A DNA stretch of 64,000 bases. It comes from CAYYSY01 sp964474355 (GTDB taxonomy: Bacteria; Myxococcota_A; UBA9160; UBA4427). The stretch is from NCBI GenBank assembly GCA_964474355.1, contig CAYYSY010000172.1, positions 1 through 64,000 on the forward strand, read 5' to 3'. The notes beneath the pieces were generated by a model. It searched no databases, was not told the DNA's origin, and was given only the letters and a program-made list of their open reading frames with translations. Made by a program: the position numbers and the translations under genes. Position 1 is the stretch's first letter; each line of letters starts with the position of its first letter. Of this stretch, positions 12,570 to 19,748 are shown one piece after another.

Positions 12570-13120
12570 GTGCACGCCGACCTCGCACCCGGGCGCTCGC
12601 CGCTCTCCTGGTCTCGGGCCTGATCCTGGCACTCGGGCCGGGCTGCGTGCGGCCCTTTCCCGGTGAGTGGGGCGAGGACGCGGAGGTGATCGGCCTCGAG
12701 CGCCGTCAGGCCCAGGGCTTCTGGATGACGAGCGAGGCCGACGAGGTCGAGCAGGCGCGCTTCGACATGCTGATCCCGCTCTCGAGGGTCTTCTACGAGC
12801 GCACGACGAATCGTCGGGTGAACAGCAAGGCGACCTTCGACGACCCTGCGTTGCGCGAGTACTTCCGAGACCCGGCGGCGTTCGCGGACTACTACGCCAA
12901 CCTGGTGGAGGCCCTCGATCGCGCCTACTTCGAGTCGCACAAGCCGATCTCGGTGAGGCTCGAGCGGATCGAGCGGATCGCCCCGAAGCGCGTGCTCATC
13001 GAGGTCAGGTTCCGCGGGCGCAACCGGAAGCCGCTTCGCTTCTGGAGCACTCACGTGACCCGGACCGACGAGTGGGAGTTCTCGTCGGGACGGTGGTGGA
13101 TCATCCCCGGCAAGGTGTGA
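12566..13120 (+). CDS. Small predicted lipoprotein of unknown function
   Basis: A 184-residue protein whose GTG start overlaps the ppdK stop by 4 nt. It has a basic N-terminus, a hydrophobic stretch and a lipobox-like LALGPGC, so it is probably a lipoprotein anchored at Cys27. The mature part is charged, without repeats, and ends WEFSSGRWWIIPGKV, which looks like a small beta-rich fold. I do not recognise the family. Translational coupling to ppdK suggests shared expression but not a shared pathway. Confidence 0.75.
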
Positions 13121-13248
13121 ACGGGGGTTTCACCCGATGCCGAGCGATGGGATTTCCCTTCGAAAAGGCTGTGGAAGCTCCGAAAATGCGAATTTCGGGC
13201 AATGTGACATCCCAATATGAGAACTAATTTCCACACACCCTTCTGGGT

Positions 13249-13264
13249 TGGAACGGTCGTTCCA
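13249..13264. promoter_or_regulatory. Perfect 7-2-7 inverted repeat, candidate enhancer site
   Basis: TGGAACGGTCGTTCCA is a perfect palindrome with 7-bp arms and a 2-bp spacer. It lies about 105 bp upstream of the expected start site of the sigma-54 promoter at 13333-13349, the usual distance for an NtrC-family activator site. The binding protein is unknown. Confidence 0.5.
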
Positions 13265-13332
13265 CTCTCGTGACGGTCGCGAAAACCTTCTCGATTCAAC
13301 GCCCTCGGTCGATTGCTGCCGCGAGGCCGTTC

Positions 13333-13349
13333 CTGGCACGTGAATTGCT
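13333..13349 (+). promoter_or_regulatory. Sigma-54 (-24/-12) promoter
   Basis: CTGGCACGTGAATTGCT matches the consensus YTGGCACGNNNNTTGCW at every defined position. Transcription should start near 13360 and run toward the ECF sigma gene at 13671, giving a leader of about 310 nt. It lies in a 550-bp gene-free stretch that is less GC-rich than its surroundings. Confidence 0.75.
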
Positions 13350-13373
13350 CTTTGAAGCGCGTGTGCGACGGAA

Positions 13374-13387
13374 CGGAACACGTTCCG
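13374..13387. promoter_or_regulatory. Perfect 6-2-6 inverted repeat just after the predicted start site
   Basis: CGGAACACGTTCCG shares the GGAAC/GTTCC half-sites with the palindrome at 13249-13264, with a 2-bp instead of 4-bp gap between those half-sites. Its position at about +14 would suit a repressor or a second site for the same regulator. This role is inferred. Confidence 0.4.
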
Positions 13388-13524
13388 ACTTTTGATGAGC
13401 CCAACGCAGCGCGAGGAACGGGGAGGGAGAGCGGTTCGGATTCGGCGGGTCGGGTCGGCCACAGGGAGGCCGACGAGACACCAGGGAGCCCGCCGGTTCA
13501 CAGACAGACGACCCGTCATCGGAG

Positions 13525-13561
13525 GGGTGAGGGAGGTCAGGCCAAGCCGGCCGACTCACCC
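13525..13561 (+). ncRNA. Long hairpin in the leader of the first ECF sigma gene
   Basis: GGGTGAG at 13525-13531 pairs perfectly with CTCACCC at 13555-13561. Inside it GGCC pairs with GGCC around the loop AAGCC, with a GTC/GAC pair between. No U-tract follows, so it is not an intrinsic terminator. It may be a structural element of the ~310-nt leader; I cannot name a known RNA family for it. Confidence 0.4.
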
Positions 13562-13670
13562 AGGGTCGCTTCAACGAATCCGCTCGATCTGCTCGACCTT
13601 CTGGAGCTTCGCCGGCAACGGCCGGACTCGAGATGCTCCTCGCGCTTGCGCGACCGAGGAAGGCGAGACT

Positions 13671-14252
13671 GTGCGATCAACTGAGAAGCTGTGGCCCTCC
13701 GATAGAGAGCTGGTGGATGAGATCCTCGGCGGTAGCCGGGAGCACTTCAATCTGCTCTACGACGCGTACTTCAACCGTGTCTTTCGATTTGCGCTGAAGC
13801 GACTGCGCGACCCCGGCGAGGCGGAGGACGTGGCGCAGGAGGTCTTCATGACCCTCCTCTCCGCGCTCCCCTCCTACCAGGGCCAGTCCTCGCTGCTGGT
13901 GTGGATCTTCGGGATCACCCGCAACAAGGTGAACCGGCGCTTTCGCAAGCCGCGCCCCTACCTCGAGCCGCTCGAGTCGGGCAGCGCCCTCGACGTCGAG
14001 TCGCACATCGCGCCCACCGACGAGCACGTCGACATGCGGCGCATCCTCGATCGCTGCGAGGACGTGATCGAGAACGACCTGACCGCTCTGCAGCGCCGCA
14101 TCTTCCAGATGAAGCACCTGCGGCAGCAGCCGATCCGCTCGATCGCCGAGGCCCTCGGCAAGAGCGAGGACGCGATCAAGGCGAATCTCTATCGGATGCG
14201 CCGCGCGATCGCCGACGCGACGCCGGGTCTCGAAGCCGTTCTCCGCGGCTGA
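13671..14252 (+). CDS. ECF-family sigma factor (first of a tandem pair)
   Basis: A 193-residue RNA polymerase sigma factor. Region 2 spans residues ~15-85 (ELVDEILGGSREHF, then AEDVAQEVFMTLLSALPSYQ) and region 4 spans ~125-185 (LTALQRRIFQMKHLRQQPIR, then GKSEDAIKANLYRMRRAI). The GTG at 13671 is chosen because it gives the normal family N-terminus and follows an AAGGCGAG ribosome site; the open frame upstream is Arg-rich and looks noncoding. There is no anti-sigma gene beside it. It is preceded by a sigma-54 promoter and followed by a terminator. It is clearly paralogous to the next sigma gene. Confidence 0.88.
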   Translation: MRSTEKLWPSDRELVDEILGGSREHFNLLYDAYFNRVFRFALKRLRDPGEAEDVAQEVFMTLLSALPSYQGQSSLLVWIFGITRNKVNRRFRKPRPYLEPLESGSALDVESHIAPTDEHVDMRRILDRCEDVIENDLTALQRRIFQMKHLRQQPIRSIAEALGKSEDAIKANLYRMRRAIADATPGLEAVLRG

Positions 14253-14295
14253 GCCTCGCGAGAGCCGACGGGCACGCTCCCGGTCGACCTCCTCC

Positions 14296-14337
14296 CGAAC
14301 GCCCGTGGGCTTTGACCCACGGGCGTTCGCCTTTTTT
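14296..14337 (+). terminator. Strong intrinsic terminator
   Basis: A perfect 14-bp stem (CGAACGCCCGTGGG with its complement, 14296-14309 and 14316-14329) with a 6-nt loop is followed by CCTTTTTT. It lies 44 bp after the first ECF sigma gene and separates it from the second. Confidence 0.92.
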
Positions 14338-14485
14338 GGGTCCCACCCCGAAAAAGGCCCCGGTCGAGCCTGAGTTCTGACACAAGTGACGAACTGCAAC
14401 CACAACGGGTTTGACGAACGTTTGATTGGCTGGAGCTTGCGGCCTGCTCGGTTCGTCACCCGGGAGGGGACCTGAGGGAGGGGTC

Positions 14486-15163
14486 TTGTTGGGCCGTGCG
14501 CTCGTTGGTGCTGGACACGCTGAAGCTGAGTCTGGTCGAAGGTCACCCAAGCGAACGAAGACGCCGGCGGCAGAGGCCGCGGGCGCCCTCGCGGAGCTGA
14601 CCGACGACGACCTCGTCACCGCGATGCTCGGCGGTAGCGCCGAGCATTTCGACATGCTCTATGCGCGGTACTTTCCTCGCATCTACTCATTCGTCTACTC
14701 GCGCATCCGGTCCCACGCCGATTGCGAGGAGATCGTGCAGGAGACCTTCCTCGCGGTCTTCCGATCCATCGATCGATACCGCGGCAGCTCGTCGTTGCTG
14801 GCGTGGATCTACGGCATCGCGCGCAACCTGCTGAACAACCACGTGCGCAGCGCTCAACGTCGCCGCGAGCGGATCGAGCTCGTGGACGACGAGCGTCTCG
14901 GCCGCGCGCCTTCGCCTGCGGCGGCGAGTCCCGTCGCTGAGCTCGAGATGGACGAGTATCGACGCGGCGTGCTCGACGCCCTCGACGGCCTCTCGAGCTG
15001 GCAGACCGAGATCTTCGCCATGCGCCACTTCGAGGACATGTCGATTCCCGAGATCTCGCGGCGCACCCACCGATCGAGCGACTCGGTCCGATCGAGTCTG
15101 TTCCGTGTGAAGAAGATCTTTCTGGAGCAGGCGGCAATGGAATCTGGGGGTGCTCGCTCATGA
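14486..15163 (+). CDS. ECF-family sigma factor (second of a tandem pair)
   Basis: Paralogue of the preceding sigma gene; both start region 2 with a motif of the form LV-x(3)-LGGS-x-EHF-x(2)-LY-x(2)-YF. Region 2 continues CEEIVQETFLAVFRSIDRYR, and region 4 has SWQTEIFAMRHFEDMSIPEI and HRSSDSVRSSLFRVKKIF. Between them is a variable Ala/Pro linker. The TTG at 14486 is favoured by a GAGGGAGGGG ribosome site 2-12 nt upstream; TTG at 14489 is equally possible, and an ATG at 14627 would truncate region 2. The stop overlaps the start of a small acidic protein gene (ATGA). No classical anti-sigma factor with a membrane segment is nearby. Confidence 0.87.
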   Translation: MLGRALVGAGHAEAESGRRSPKRTKTPAAEAAGALAELTDDDLVTAMLGGSAEHFDMLYARYFPRIYSFVYSRIRSHADCEEIVQETFLAVFRSIDRYRGSSSLLAWIYGIARNLLNNHVRSAQRRRERIELVDDERLGRAPSPAAASPVAELEMDEYRRGVLDALDGLSSWQTEIFAMRHFEDMSIPEISRRTHRSSDSVRSSLFRVKKIFLEQAAMESGGARS

Positions 15164-15471
15164 GCAGGTCCACGAACTGGAGGAACTCGGGCGTGTCGCT
15201 TCGTCGCCCCACGCAGGGGTCGTCCGAGGCGGGGAGCTCGGGGAGCGGCGCCGACGACTCGCCTTCGGACTCGTCCGTGACCGATGTGCCCGACCTGCCC
15301 GGTCTCGATCCCGACGACATCGATCCCGACGAGCTGCGCGACTTCATGTCCGCCGACTGGGTCGACGTGAAGGCCGATCCCCTCTTCCGCGAGCGGCTGC
15401 GCCAGAAGCTCTGGAAGATGCTGCGGGCATCCCACGAAGGCAGCGAGGGCGAGGGCGAGGACGAGGGCTGA
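15160..15471 (+). CDS. Small acidic protein coupled to the second ECF sigma gene
   Basis: A 103-residue soluble protein with a Ser/Gly-rich first half and a conserved-looking acidic core (DLPGLDPDDIDPDELRDFMS, then DPLFRERLRQKLWKMLR). It overlaps the sigma gene by 4 nt, so the two are translated together. It has no membrane helix, zinc motif or anti-sigma signature. By position it could modulate or be controlled by the sigma factor. I do not recognise the family. Confidence 0.7.
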   Translation: MSRSTNWRNSGVSLRRPTQGSSEAGSSGSGADDSPSDSSVTDVPDLPGLDPDDIDPDELRDFMSADWVDVKADPLFRERLRQKLWKMLRASHEGSEGEGEDEG

Positions 15472-15545
15472 GTCGGCTCGCGGTCCGCGTCGGGCCTCGG
15501 CCGGCATTGGTCCTCGCACCGGGCCCGCATTAGCCTCCCGCCGGA

Positions 15546-16109
15546 ATGCGCAATCCGATCCGTCCCAAGAACCTGAAGCCGCGCTTCTGGCCCGCCTACC
15601 TGGCCGGCGCGCTCGCCGTCGCGCTGTCGGCGCCGACACCCGGGAGCGTCCTCGCAGGACTCCCGCTCCTGGCCGCCGGCATCGCCGTGCGGAGCTGGGG
15701 CGCCGGGCATCTGGTGAAGAACGACTTGCTGATCTGCAGCGGGCCCTATGCCTACGTCCGGCATCCCTTCTATCTGGGAACGCTCTGCATCGGCTTGGGT
15801 TTCGCGGTGATGCTCGGTGGACGCAGCGCGCTGGTGTCCCTCGCGCTGCTGCTGCCCTGGTTCTTCGGCTTCTACTTCCCGCGCAAGGAGCGCATCGAGG
15901 CGAGCCGCCTCGGCGAGCTCTACGGCGAGGCGTTCGAGCGCTATCGCGAGGCGGTCCCCGCGCTCTGGCCGATGCGTCCCGCGTACGCGTCGGGCGATGC
16001 CGCGCCCTGGAGCTGGTCCCGCTATGACGCGAACAACGAGCTCGGCACGCTGCTCGCCTGTCTCGCGGGCTTCGCGCTCGTCGGGATCTGGGCGGTGGCC
16101 CGTGGCTGA
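15546..16109 (+). CDS. Isoprenylcysteine carboxyl methyltransferase-like membrane protein
   Basis: A 187-residue integral membrane protein with about four to five hydrophobic helices and the hallmark GPYAYVRHPFYLG motif plus the downstream YFPRKERIEASRLGELYGEA region. This defines the ICMT/phospholipid methyltransferase-like family, which binds S-adenosylmethionine at the membrane. The bacterial substrate cannot be told from sequence. Its 3' end overlaps the next gene by 8 nt. Confidence 0.82.
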   Translation: MRNPIRPKNLKPRFWPAYLAGALAVALSAPTPGSVLAGLPLLAAGIAVRSWGAGHLVKNDLLICSGPYAYVRHPFYLGTLCIGLGFAVMLGGRSALVSLALLLPWFFGFYFPRKERIEASRLGELYGEAFERYREAVPALWPMRPAYASGDAAPWSWSRYDANNELGTLLACLAGFALVGIWAVARG

Positions 16110-16704
16110 GGGCGCTCGCGCGACGGCGGGCGGCTCCGCCGCCGCGACGGCCGCGGCAGCGCCGGGTGCGATCGAGCTCCACCGCGGCGGCCTCGCCCAG
16201 GCTGATCTCCGGGTCGTCGACGCACCGGGCGGGCGGCTCGTCGTGAAGGACTACTCCGACAGGCCCGCCTGGCTACGGCGCACGTGGGGGCGGTGGCTGT
16301 GCCGGCGAGAGCAGGCGGCCTATCGCGCCGTCGAGCAACGGCTCGGGTCGCCGGGCTGGCTGCCGCGCTTCGAGGGAGGCGCAGGACCGGATGCGTTCGC
16401 GATCGAGTACCGGCCGGGACGCCCGCTCTCGCGCTCGCTCGCGCGCGAGGTACCCGACGGGTTCCTCGACGAGCTCGACGGGGCGGTGCGCGCGCTCCAC
16501 GGCGCCGGCGTCGTGCACCTCGACCTGAGTCATCGCAGCAACGTGCTGCTCGACGAGGCGGGTCACCCGGTGCTGCTCGACTTCGCCTCGGCGCTCTGCG
16601 CGCCACCCGGCGGGCTGCGCCACCGGCTGCTCGTGGCGGCCTTCGGCTGGGTCGATCGGCGCGCGGTACGGAAGTGGCGCAGGAAGCTGGCCGCTCCGAG
16701 CTGA
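16102..16704 (+). CDS. Small RIO/LPS-kinase-like protein
   Basis: A 200-residue protein-kinase-fold protein. It has a candidate ATP-binding lysine in RLVVKDYSD, the catalytic loop GVVHLDLSHRSNVLLDEAG at ~138 and a metal-binding aspartate in PVLLDFASAL. The compact form and basic C-terminus resemble RIO or WaaP-type lipopolysaccharide core kinases rather than Ser/Thr kinases. The GTG start lies inside the 3' end of the methyltransferase-like gene, so the two are probably coupled and might modify the same envelope molecule. The substrate is unknown. Confidence 0.75.
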   Translation: MAEGARATAGGSAAATAAAAPGAIELHRGGLAQADLRVVDAPGGRLVVKDYSDRPAWLRRTWGRWLCRREQAAYRAVEQRLGSPGWLPRFEGGAGPDAFAIEYRPGRPLSRSLAREVPDGFLDELDGAVRALHGAGVVHLDLSHRSNVLLDEAGHPVLLDFASALCAPPGGLRHRLLVAAFGWVDRRAVRKWRRKLAAPS

Positions 16705-16772
16705 GGCGCTGGCTCGAATCGATCTCGCAGGGGGCCCCGTGCGCGGCCCGACGTGGCGGCGAAGCGCGCCTG

Positions 16773-17408
16773 CTACGACTCGCCCTGGGCCGAGCCGGGG
16801 GCCGCGCCGGGGGCCGCGGCGGCCGGGTCCGGCAGTGCGATCGCCGGCGGCTCGACGGGAGCCAGCCGCGCGATGTAGTGGCGGTAGCACTCGAGGGTCA
16901 GTCGAGCGTCGTCGAGGGCGCGATGGGCGACGCCGCCTTCCGGAAGCATCCCGGCCGTCGTCGCGGCCTGGCGGAGCGACAGCCCGCCGAGCTTCTCGCC
17001 CGCCACCAGCGACCACGCTTGATAGAGCGTCGCGAGGTCGATCACGTGGTAGTCGAAGGGGTAGGGGATCTCGCACTTCTTGTAGGCGCGCTCGAGGAAG
17101 AGCACGTCCATGCGGACGTTCTGGCCGGCGGGTACCACGACCTTGTCCTTCGGCAGCATCTCCGCGACCTCGGTCAGCACCTGCCGGACGCCCGGCGCCA
17201 CCGCCCAGAGCTCGGCGTCGTAGCCGAACATCTTCGCGGACTCCGGCGTGATGCGTTCCGGGCGCGCGGCCACCCGCCACTGCTTCTCGCCCAGCTCGAC
17301 CAGGCGATCGTCGGTGACGATCACGCCGACCTCGGTGATGTCGTGGAGCTCTGGGTCGAGCCCCCCGAACTCGCAGTCGAGAAAGGCGAAGGCGAATTCG
17401 CGCGCCAT
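16773..17408 (-). CDS. DnaQ-like 3'-5' exonuclease
   Basis: A DEDDh exonuclease fold of 211 residues: Asp11 and Glu13 in FLDCEFGGLD, an aspartate in NVRMDVLFLE near residue 100, and His/Asp in AHRALDDA near residue 160. The family removes 3' nucleotides from DNA or RNA; candidates are a polymerase proofreading partner or an RNase T-like enzyme, and sequence alone does not decide. It stands alone on the minus strand, converging with the kinase gene. The C-terminus is a Pro/Ala-rich tail. Confidence 0.82.
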   Translation of the reverse strand: MAREFAFAFLDCEFGGLDPELHDITEVGVIVTDDRLVELGEKQWRVAARPERITPESAKMFGYDAELWAVAPGVRQVLTEVAEMLPKDKVVVPAGQNVRMDVLFLERAYKKCEIPYPFDYHVIDLATLYQAWSLVAGEKLGGLSLRQAATTAGMLPEGGVAHRALDDARLTLECYRHYIARLAPVEPPAIALPDPAAAAPGAAPGSAQGES

Positions 17409-17521
17409 GGGTTCTCCTGCCGGTGGCGACCGGCTGAGGGGGTCACGAGCGGGGTGTGGACCGGCCAGCTCGGCGCGCCCAGGCGGGGCGGCGGCAGCGG
17501 AGGCGACCGGATCGGAAGGGG

Positions 17522-17597
17522 TGGTGCTCCCTACGGGACTCGAACCCGTGTTTGAGCCTTGAGAGGGCCCCGTCCTAGGCCTCTAGACGAAGGGAGC
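17522..17597 (-). tRNA. tRNA-Glu (anticodon CTC)
   Basis: The minus strand folds into a cloverleaf: acceptor GCTCCCT/AGGGAGC, D-arm TCGTCTAGAGGCCTAGGA, anticodon stem GGGCC/GGCTC around loop CTCTCAA, T-arm ACGGG-TTCGAGT-CCCGT, discriminator A and an encoded CCA. It is 76 nt long including CCA. The body is typical of tRNA-Glu. Confidence 0.95.
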
Positions 17598-17854
17598 ACG
17601 TGCTCGCGGGGTCGCGAGCGGGCGCAAACTAGCCATTGGCCGGGGCAGCTGCAAGCCGGCTCCCTGTCCGCCCGAATTCGTGCCCGGCACCCGGCCAGGC
17701 GCCGGTTGCGCTCCCGCGCGAATCGGTGCGCGGGTACGCGAATCATGAGAGCCGCATCACGTTCGCGGGTGACGCAGAACGTCCCCTGGTTGCGTGGTCC
17801 CGGGCTCCGGCGGGGAGGATCAGCACACGAGCTGCCACCCCCGGAATGCGCAGC

Positions 17855-17870
17855 GTCCGGTCTACCGGAC
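17855..17870. promoter_or_regulatory. Perfect 7-2-7 inverted repeat upstream of the pilin promoter
   Basis: GTCCGGTCTACCGGAC is a perfect palindrome with a 2-bp spacer, about 95 bp upstream of the predicted sigma-54 start site. This is a suitable place for an enhancer bound by a PilR-type activator. Its sequence differs from the palindrome before the ECF sigma gene, so a different activator is likely. Confidence 0.5.
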
Positions 17871-17928
17871 CAGAAGTTCTCAAGGATCGGGCCCCAAGCG
17901 GCCGATGAGGAACGTGATGGACGTCCTC

Positions 17929-17945
17929 TTGGCACGTCCGTTGCT
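17929..17945 (+). promoter_or_regulatory. Sigma-54 (-24/-12) promoter of the pilin gene
   Basis: TTGGCACGTCCGTTGCT matches the sigma-54 consensus at all defined positions. The start site should fall near 17957, about 165 nt before the pilin ATG. Pilin transcription by sigma-54 with PilS/PilR is established in Pseudomonas and Myxococcus. Confidence 0.85.
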
Positions 17946-18122
17946 CTCTCTGAGGGGCGAGAGCCGAGTGCTGTGAGCGGCCCGCGGCACGGCGCATGCG
18001 ACGACACCGAGGCGGGGGAAGGGTTCATCCCGCCGGAGTCGCGTTCGCGAGCCGGGCCGTCGATCGACCGGACGCTTGACTGTGAGCCGGTCGTGTCGCG
18101 AGAAGACTAAGGAGGTGGCCGA

Positions 18123-18683
18123 ATGATGATTCGATCCCGCCAGCAGAAGGGCATGACGTTGCTCGAGCTCATGATCGCAGTGGCGATCATCGGCATCCTC
18201 GCGAGCGTCGCGATTCCGTCGTTCAGGAACTACCAGTACAACGCCCGCACGGCAGAGGCGAAGGCGAACCTCGGTGCGCTGGCTCGCACGCAGCAGGCCT
18301 ACTTCTCCGAGTTCAACGTGTACGTCGGCGTGTTCCCGGAGCCGATCACGACGCTCGCGATCCCGCCGTCGACCGTGAAGCGCGATTCTGCGTCGGTCGG
18401 CCCCGCGTTCTTGACCGTCGGATGGGCGCCCGAAGGCAACGTGTTCTACGACTACGACACGCACATCCCGGGCGACGGCGCGCCGGGTGCCTGCCCGTGC
18501 GCGGCCGGCCCCTGCTTCACCGCGTCGGCCTATGGCGACGTGGACGGCAATGGTACCCCGGCCGTGATCTCCTACGGGCAGCCCGATTCCATGGGGAACA
18601 TGTGCAGCGGCGGGTTCGGCGGCGCGGCGCCCGCGCGGCCGAACGAGCCCGTCCACGACGTGATCGGGACCGGCCGCTTCTAG
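18123..18683 (+). CDS. pilA: Type IV pilin
   Basis: Major-pilin-like protein. The prepilin peptidase site is KG|MTLLELMIAVAIIGIL, with Glu at +5 and Met rather than Phe at +1. The hydrophobic alpha1 helix follows, then NARTAEAKANLGALARTQQA typical of delta-type pilins. The globular part has a cysteine-rich loop (ACPCAAGPC) and a later lone Cys, and lacks an obvious classical disulphide-bounded D-region. A very strong AAGGAGGTGG ribosome site precedes the ATG (the ATG at 18126 is the alternative), which fits high expression. The pilG-pilH-pilI-pilD genes follow, as in Myxococcus xanthus. Confidence 0.9.
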   Translation: MMIRSRQQKGMTLLELMIAVAIIGILASVAIPSFRNYQYNARTAEAKANLGALARTQQAYFSEFNVYVGVFPEPITTLAIPPSTVKRDSASVGPAFLTVGWAPEGNVFYDYDTHIPGDGAPGACPCAAGPCFTASAYGDVDGNGTPAVISYGQPDSMGNMCSGGFGGAAPARPNEPVHDVIGTGRF

Positions 18684-18743
18684 CCACGATTCCAACCGCC
18701 ACCACAGCGACCGCAGTCGCGCCGGGGGGAGGACTGCGAAGAC

Positions 18744-19748
18744 ATGAAGGCGAAGTTCGTCGGCAGCCTGGCCCTGTTGGGGGCGCTGGCCTTCACCGGA
18801 CTCGTCCATACCCGGATCGATCCCCGGACGCGGGTCGACCAGGGTGAAGCGTACGTCCCGAAGCCCGAGACGGCGAAGGTGGCCGCGGTCGGCTTCGACG
18901 CGGTGATGGCCGACTACTACTGGCTTCAGGCGATCCAGGTCGTAAGCGGCGGCACCATCGTCGACGAGGAGGTCGCACTCCACGTCGGCAAGCTGATCGA
19001 CGTCGTGACGACCCTCGATCCCTGGGTCGATCATCCATACCGCTTCGCGGCGGTCTGGATGACCGAGGGTGAGGAGAACGTTCGCATGGCGATCGACCTG
19101 CTGCGCCGCGGCGTCGAGCACCATCCCGACGAGTGGCGCAACTGGTTCTATCTCGGCTTCGACCACTTCTACTACCTCGGTGAGAACGAGGAGGCGGCGG
19201 AAGCGCTGCAGACGGCCTCGAGCCTGCCCGGCTCGCCCGCGTACCTGCCGCGTCTCGTTGCGCGCCTGCGCTCGGCGACCGCCGACATCGACGTGTCGGC
19301 GGTCTTCCTGCGACAGCTGCTCGAGTCGACCGACGACGAGGAGCGTCGCGCGACGTATCAGGCCGCCCTCGACGAGATCGAGGTCGAGCAGAAGGCGCGA
19401 TTCCTCGACCGCGCTCGCGAGGCCCACCGCAAGCTCGCGGGCTACGACGCCGTGCTGATCGAGGAGCTGACCGCCGAGCCGTACCGGGTCATCGAGAAGC
19501 TGCCGCGCCCGTTCCCCGACGCGCTGCCTGCGTCGGCGGCACCCGATGCGAAGTGGGTGATCGACGACGACGGGCGAACCGTCTCGACGTACTACGGCGC
19601 TCGCTACGAGGTGCACCACACGGCCAGTGGCGCCGGATTCGTGAAGCGCGGCACGCAGCAGACGCAGCCGGAGGAGAGCGAGGCCTCGCCGGAAGACGGT
19701 GCTCCGGATGCCCGCGAGAGAGACGAGGGGGGAGCGGAAGATGTCTGA
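18744..19748 (+). CDS. pilG: PilG-like pilus biogenesis protein
   Basis: A 334-residue protein with an N-terminal membrane anchor (FVGSLALLGALAFTGLVHT) followed by helical repeats resembling TPRs (EWRNWFYLGFDHFYYLGENE) and an acidic C-terminal tail. Assigned as PilG mainly from position between the pilin gene and the ABC transporter genes pilH and pilI, an order known from M. xanthus where pilGHI are needed for pilus assembly or export. The sequence match itself is not something I can confirm by eye. A GGGGGGAGG ribosome site precedes the ATG. The stop overlaps the pilH start by 8 nt. Confidence 0.7.
   Translation: MKAKFVGSLALLGALAFTGLVHTRIDPRTRVDQGEAYVPKPETAKVAAVGFDAVMADYYWLQAIQVVSGGTIVDEEVALHVGKLIDVVTTLDPWVDHPYRFAAVWMTEGEENVRMAIDLLRRGVEHHPDEWRNWFYLGFDHFYYLGENEEAAEALQTASSLPGSPAYLPRLVARLRSATADIDVSAVFLRQLLESTDDEERRATYQAALDEIEVEQKARFLDRAREAHRKLAGYDAVLIEELTAEPYRVIEKLPRPFPDALPASAAPDAKWVIDDDGRTVSTYYGARYEVHHTASGAGFVKRGTQQTQPEESEASPEDGAPDARERDEGGAEDV

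Larger units (their letters stand above)
17598..18122 (+). other. Gene-free pilin upstream region
   Basis: No convincing coding sequence is present on either strand. The first ~250 bp show nothing I can assign. The second half holds the palindrome at 17855-17870 and the sigma-54 promoter at 17929-17945 that probably drive the pilin, followed by a leader of about 165 nt. Confidence 0.6.

Noticed and set aside
13130..13519. Minus-strand frame of ~129 codons in the gap before the first ECF sigma gene
   Set aside because: No ribosome site, Arg/Ser-rich composition, and it overlaps the sigma-54 promoter and both palindromes.
13392..13670. Extension of the first ECF sigma protein to an upstream start
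   Set aside because: The extra ~93 residues are Arg-rich and unlike any sigma region 1; the GTG at 13671 gives the family N-terminus and has a ribosome site.
14411..14439. TTGACG-containing promoter before the second ECF sigma gene
   Set aside because: The -35 is good but nothing resembling a -10 lies at 16-18 bp, so I do not list it.
17598..18110. Frames in the pilin upstream region
   Set aside because: They run through the promoter and palindrome, have no family similarity and no good starts.
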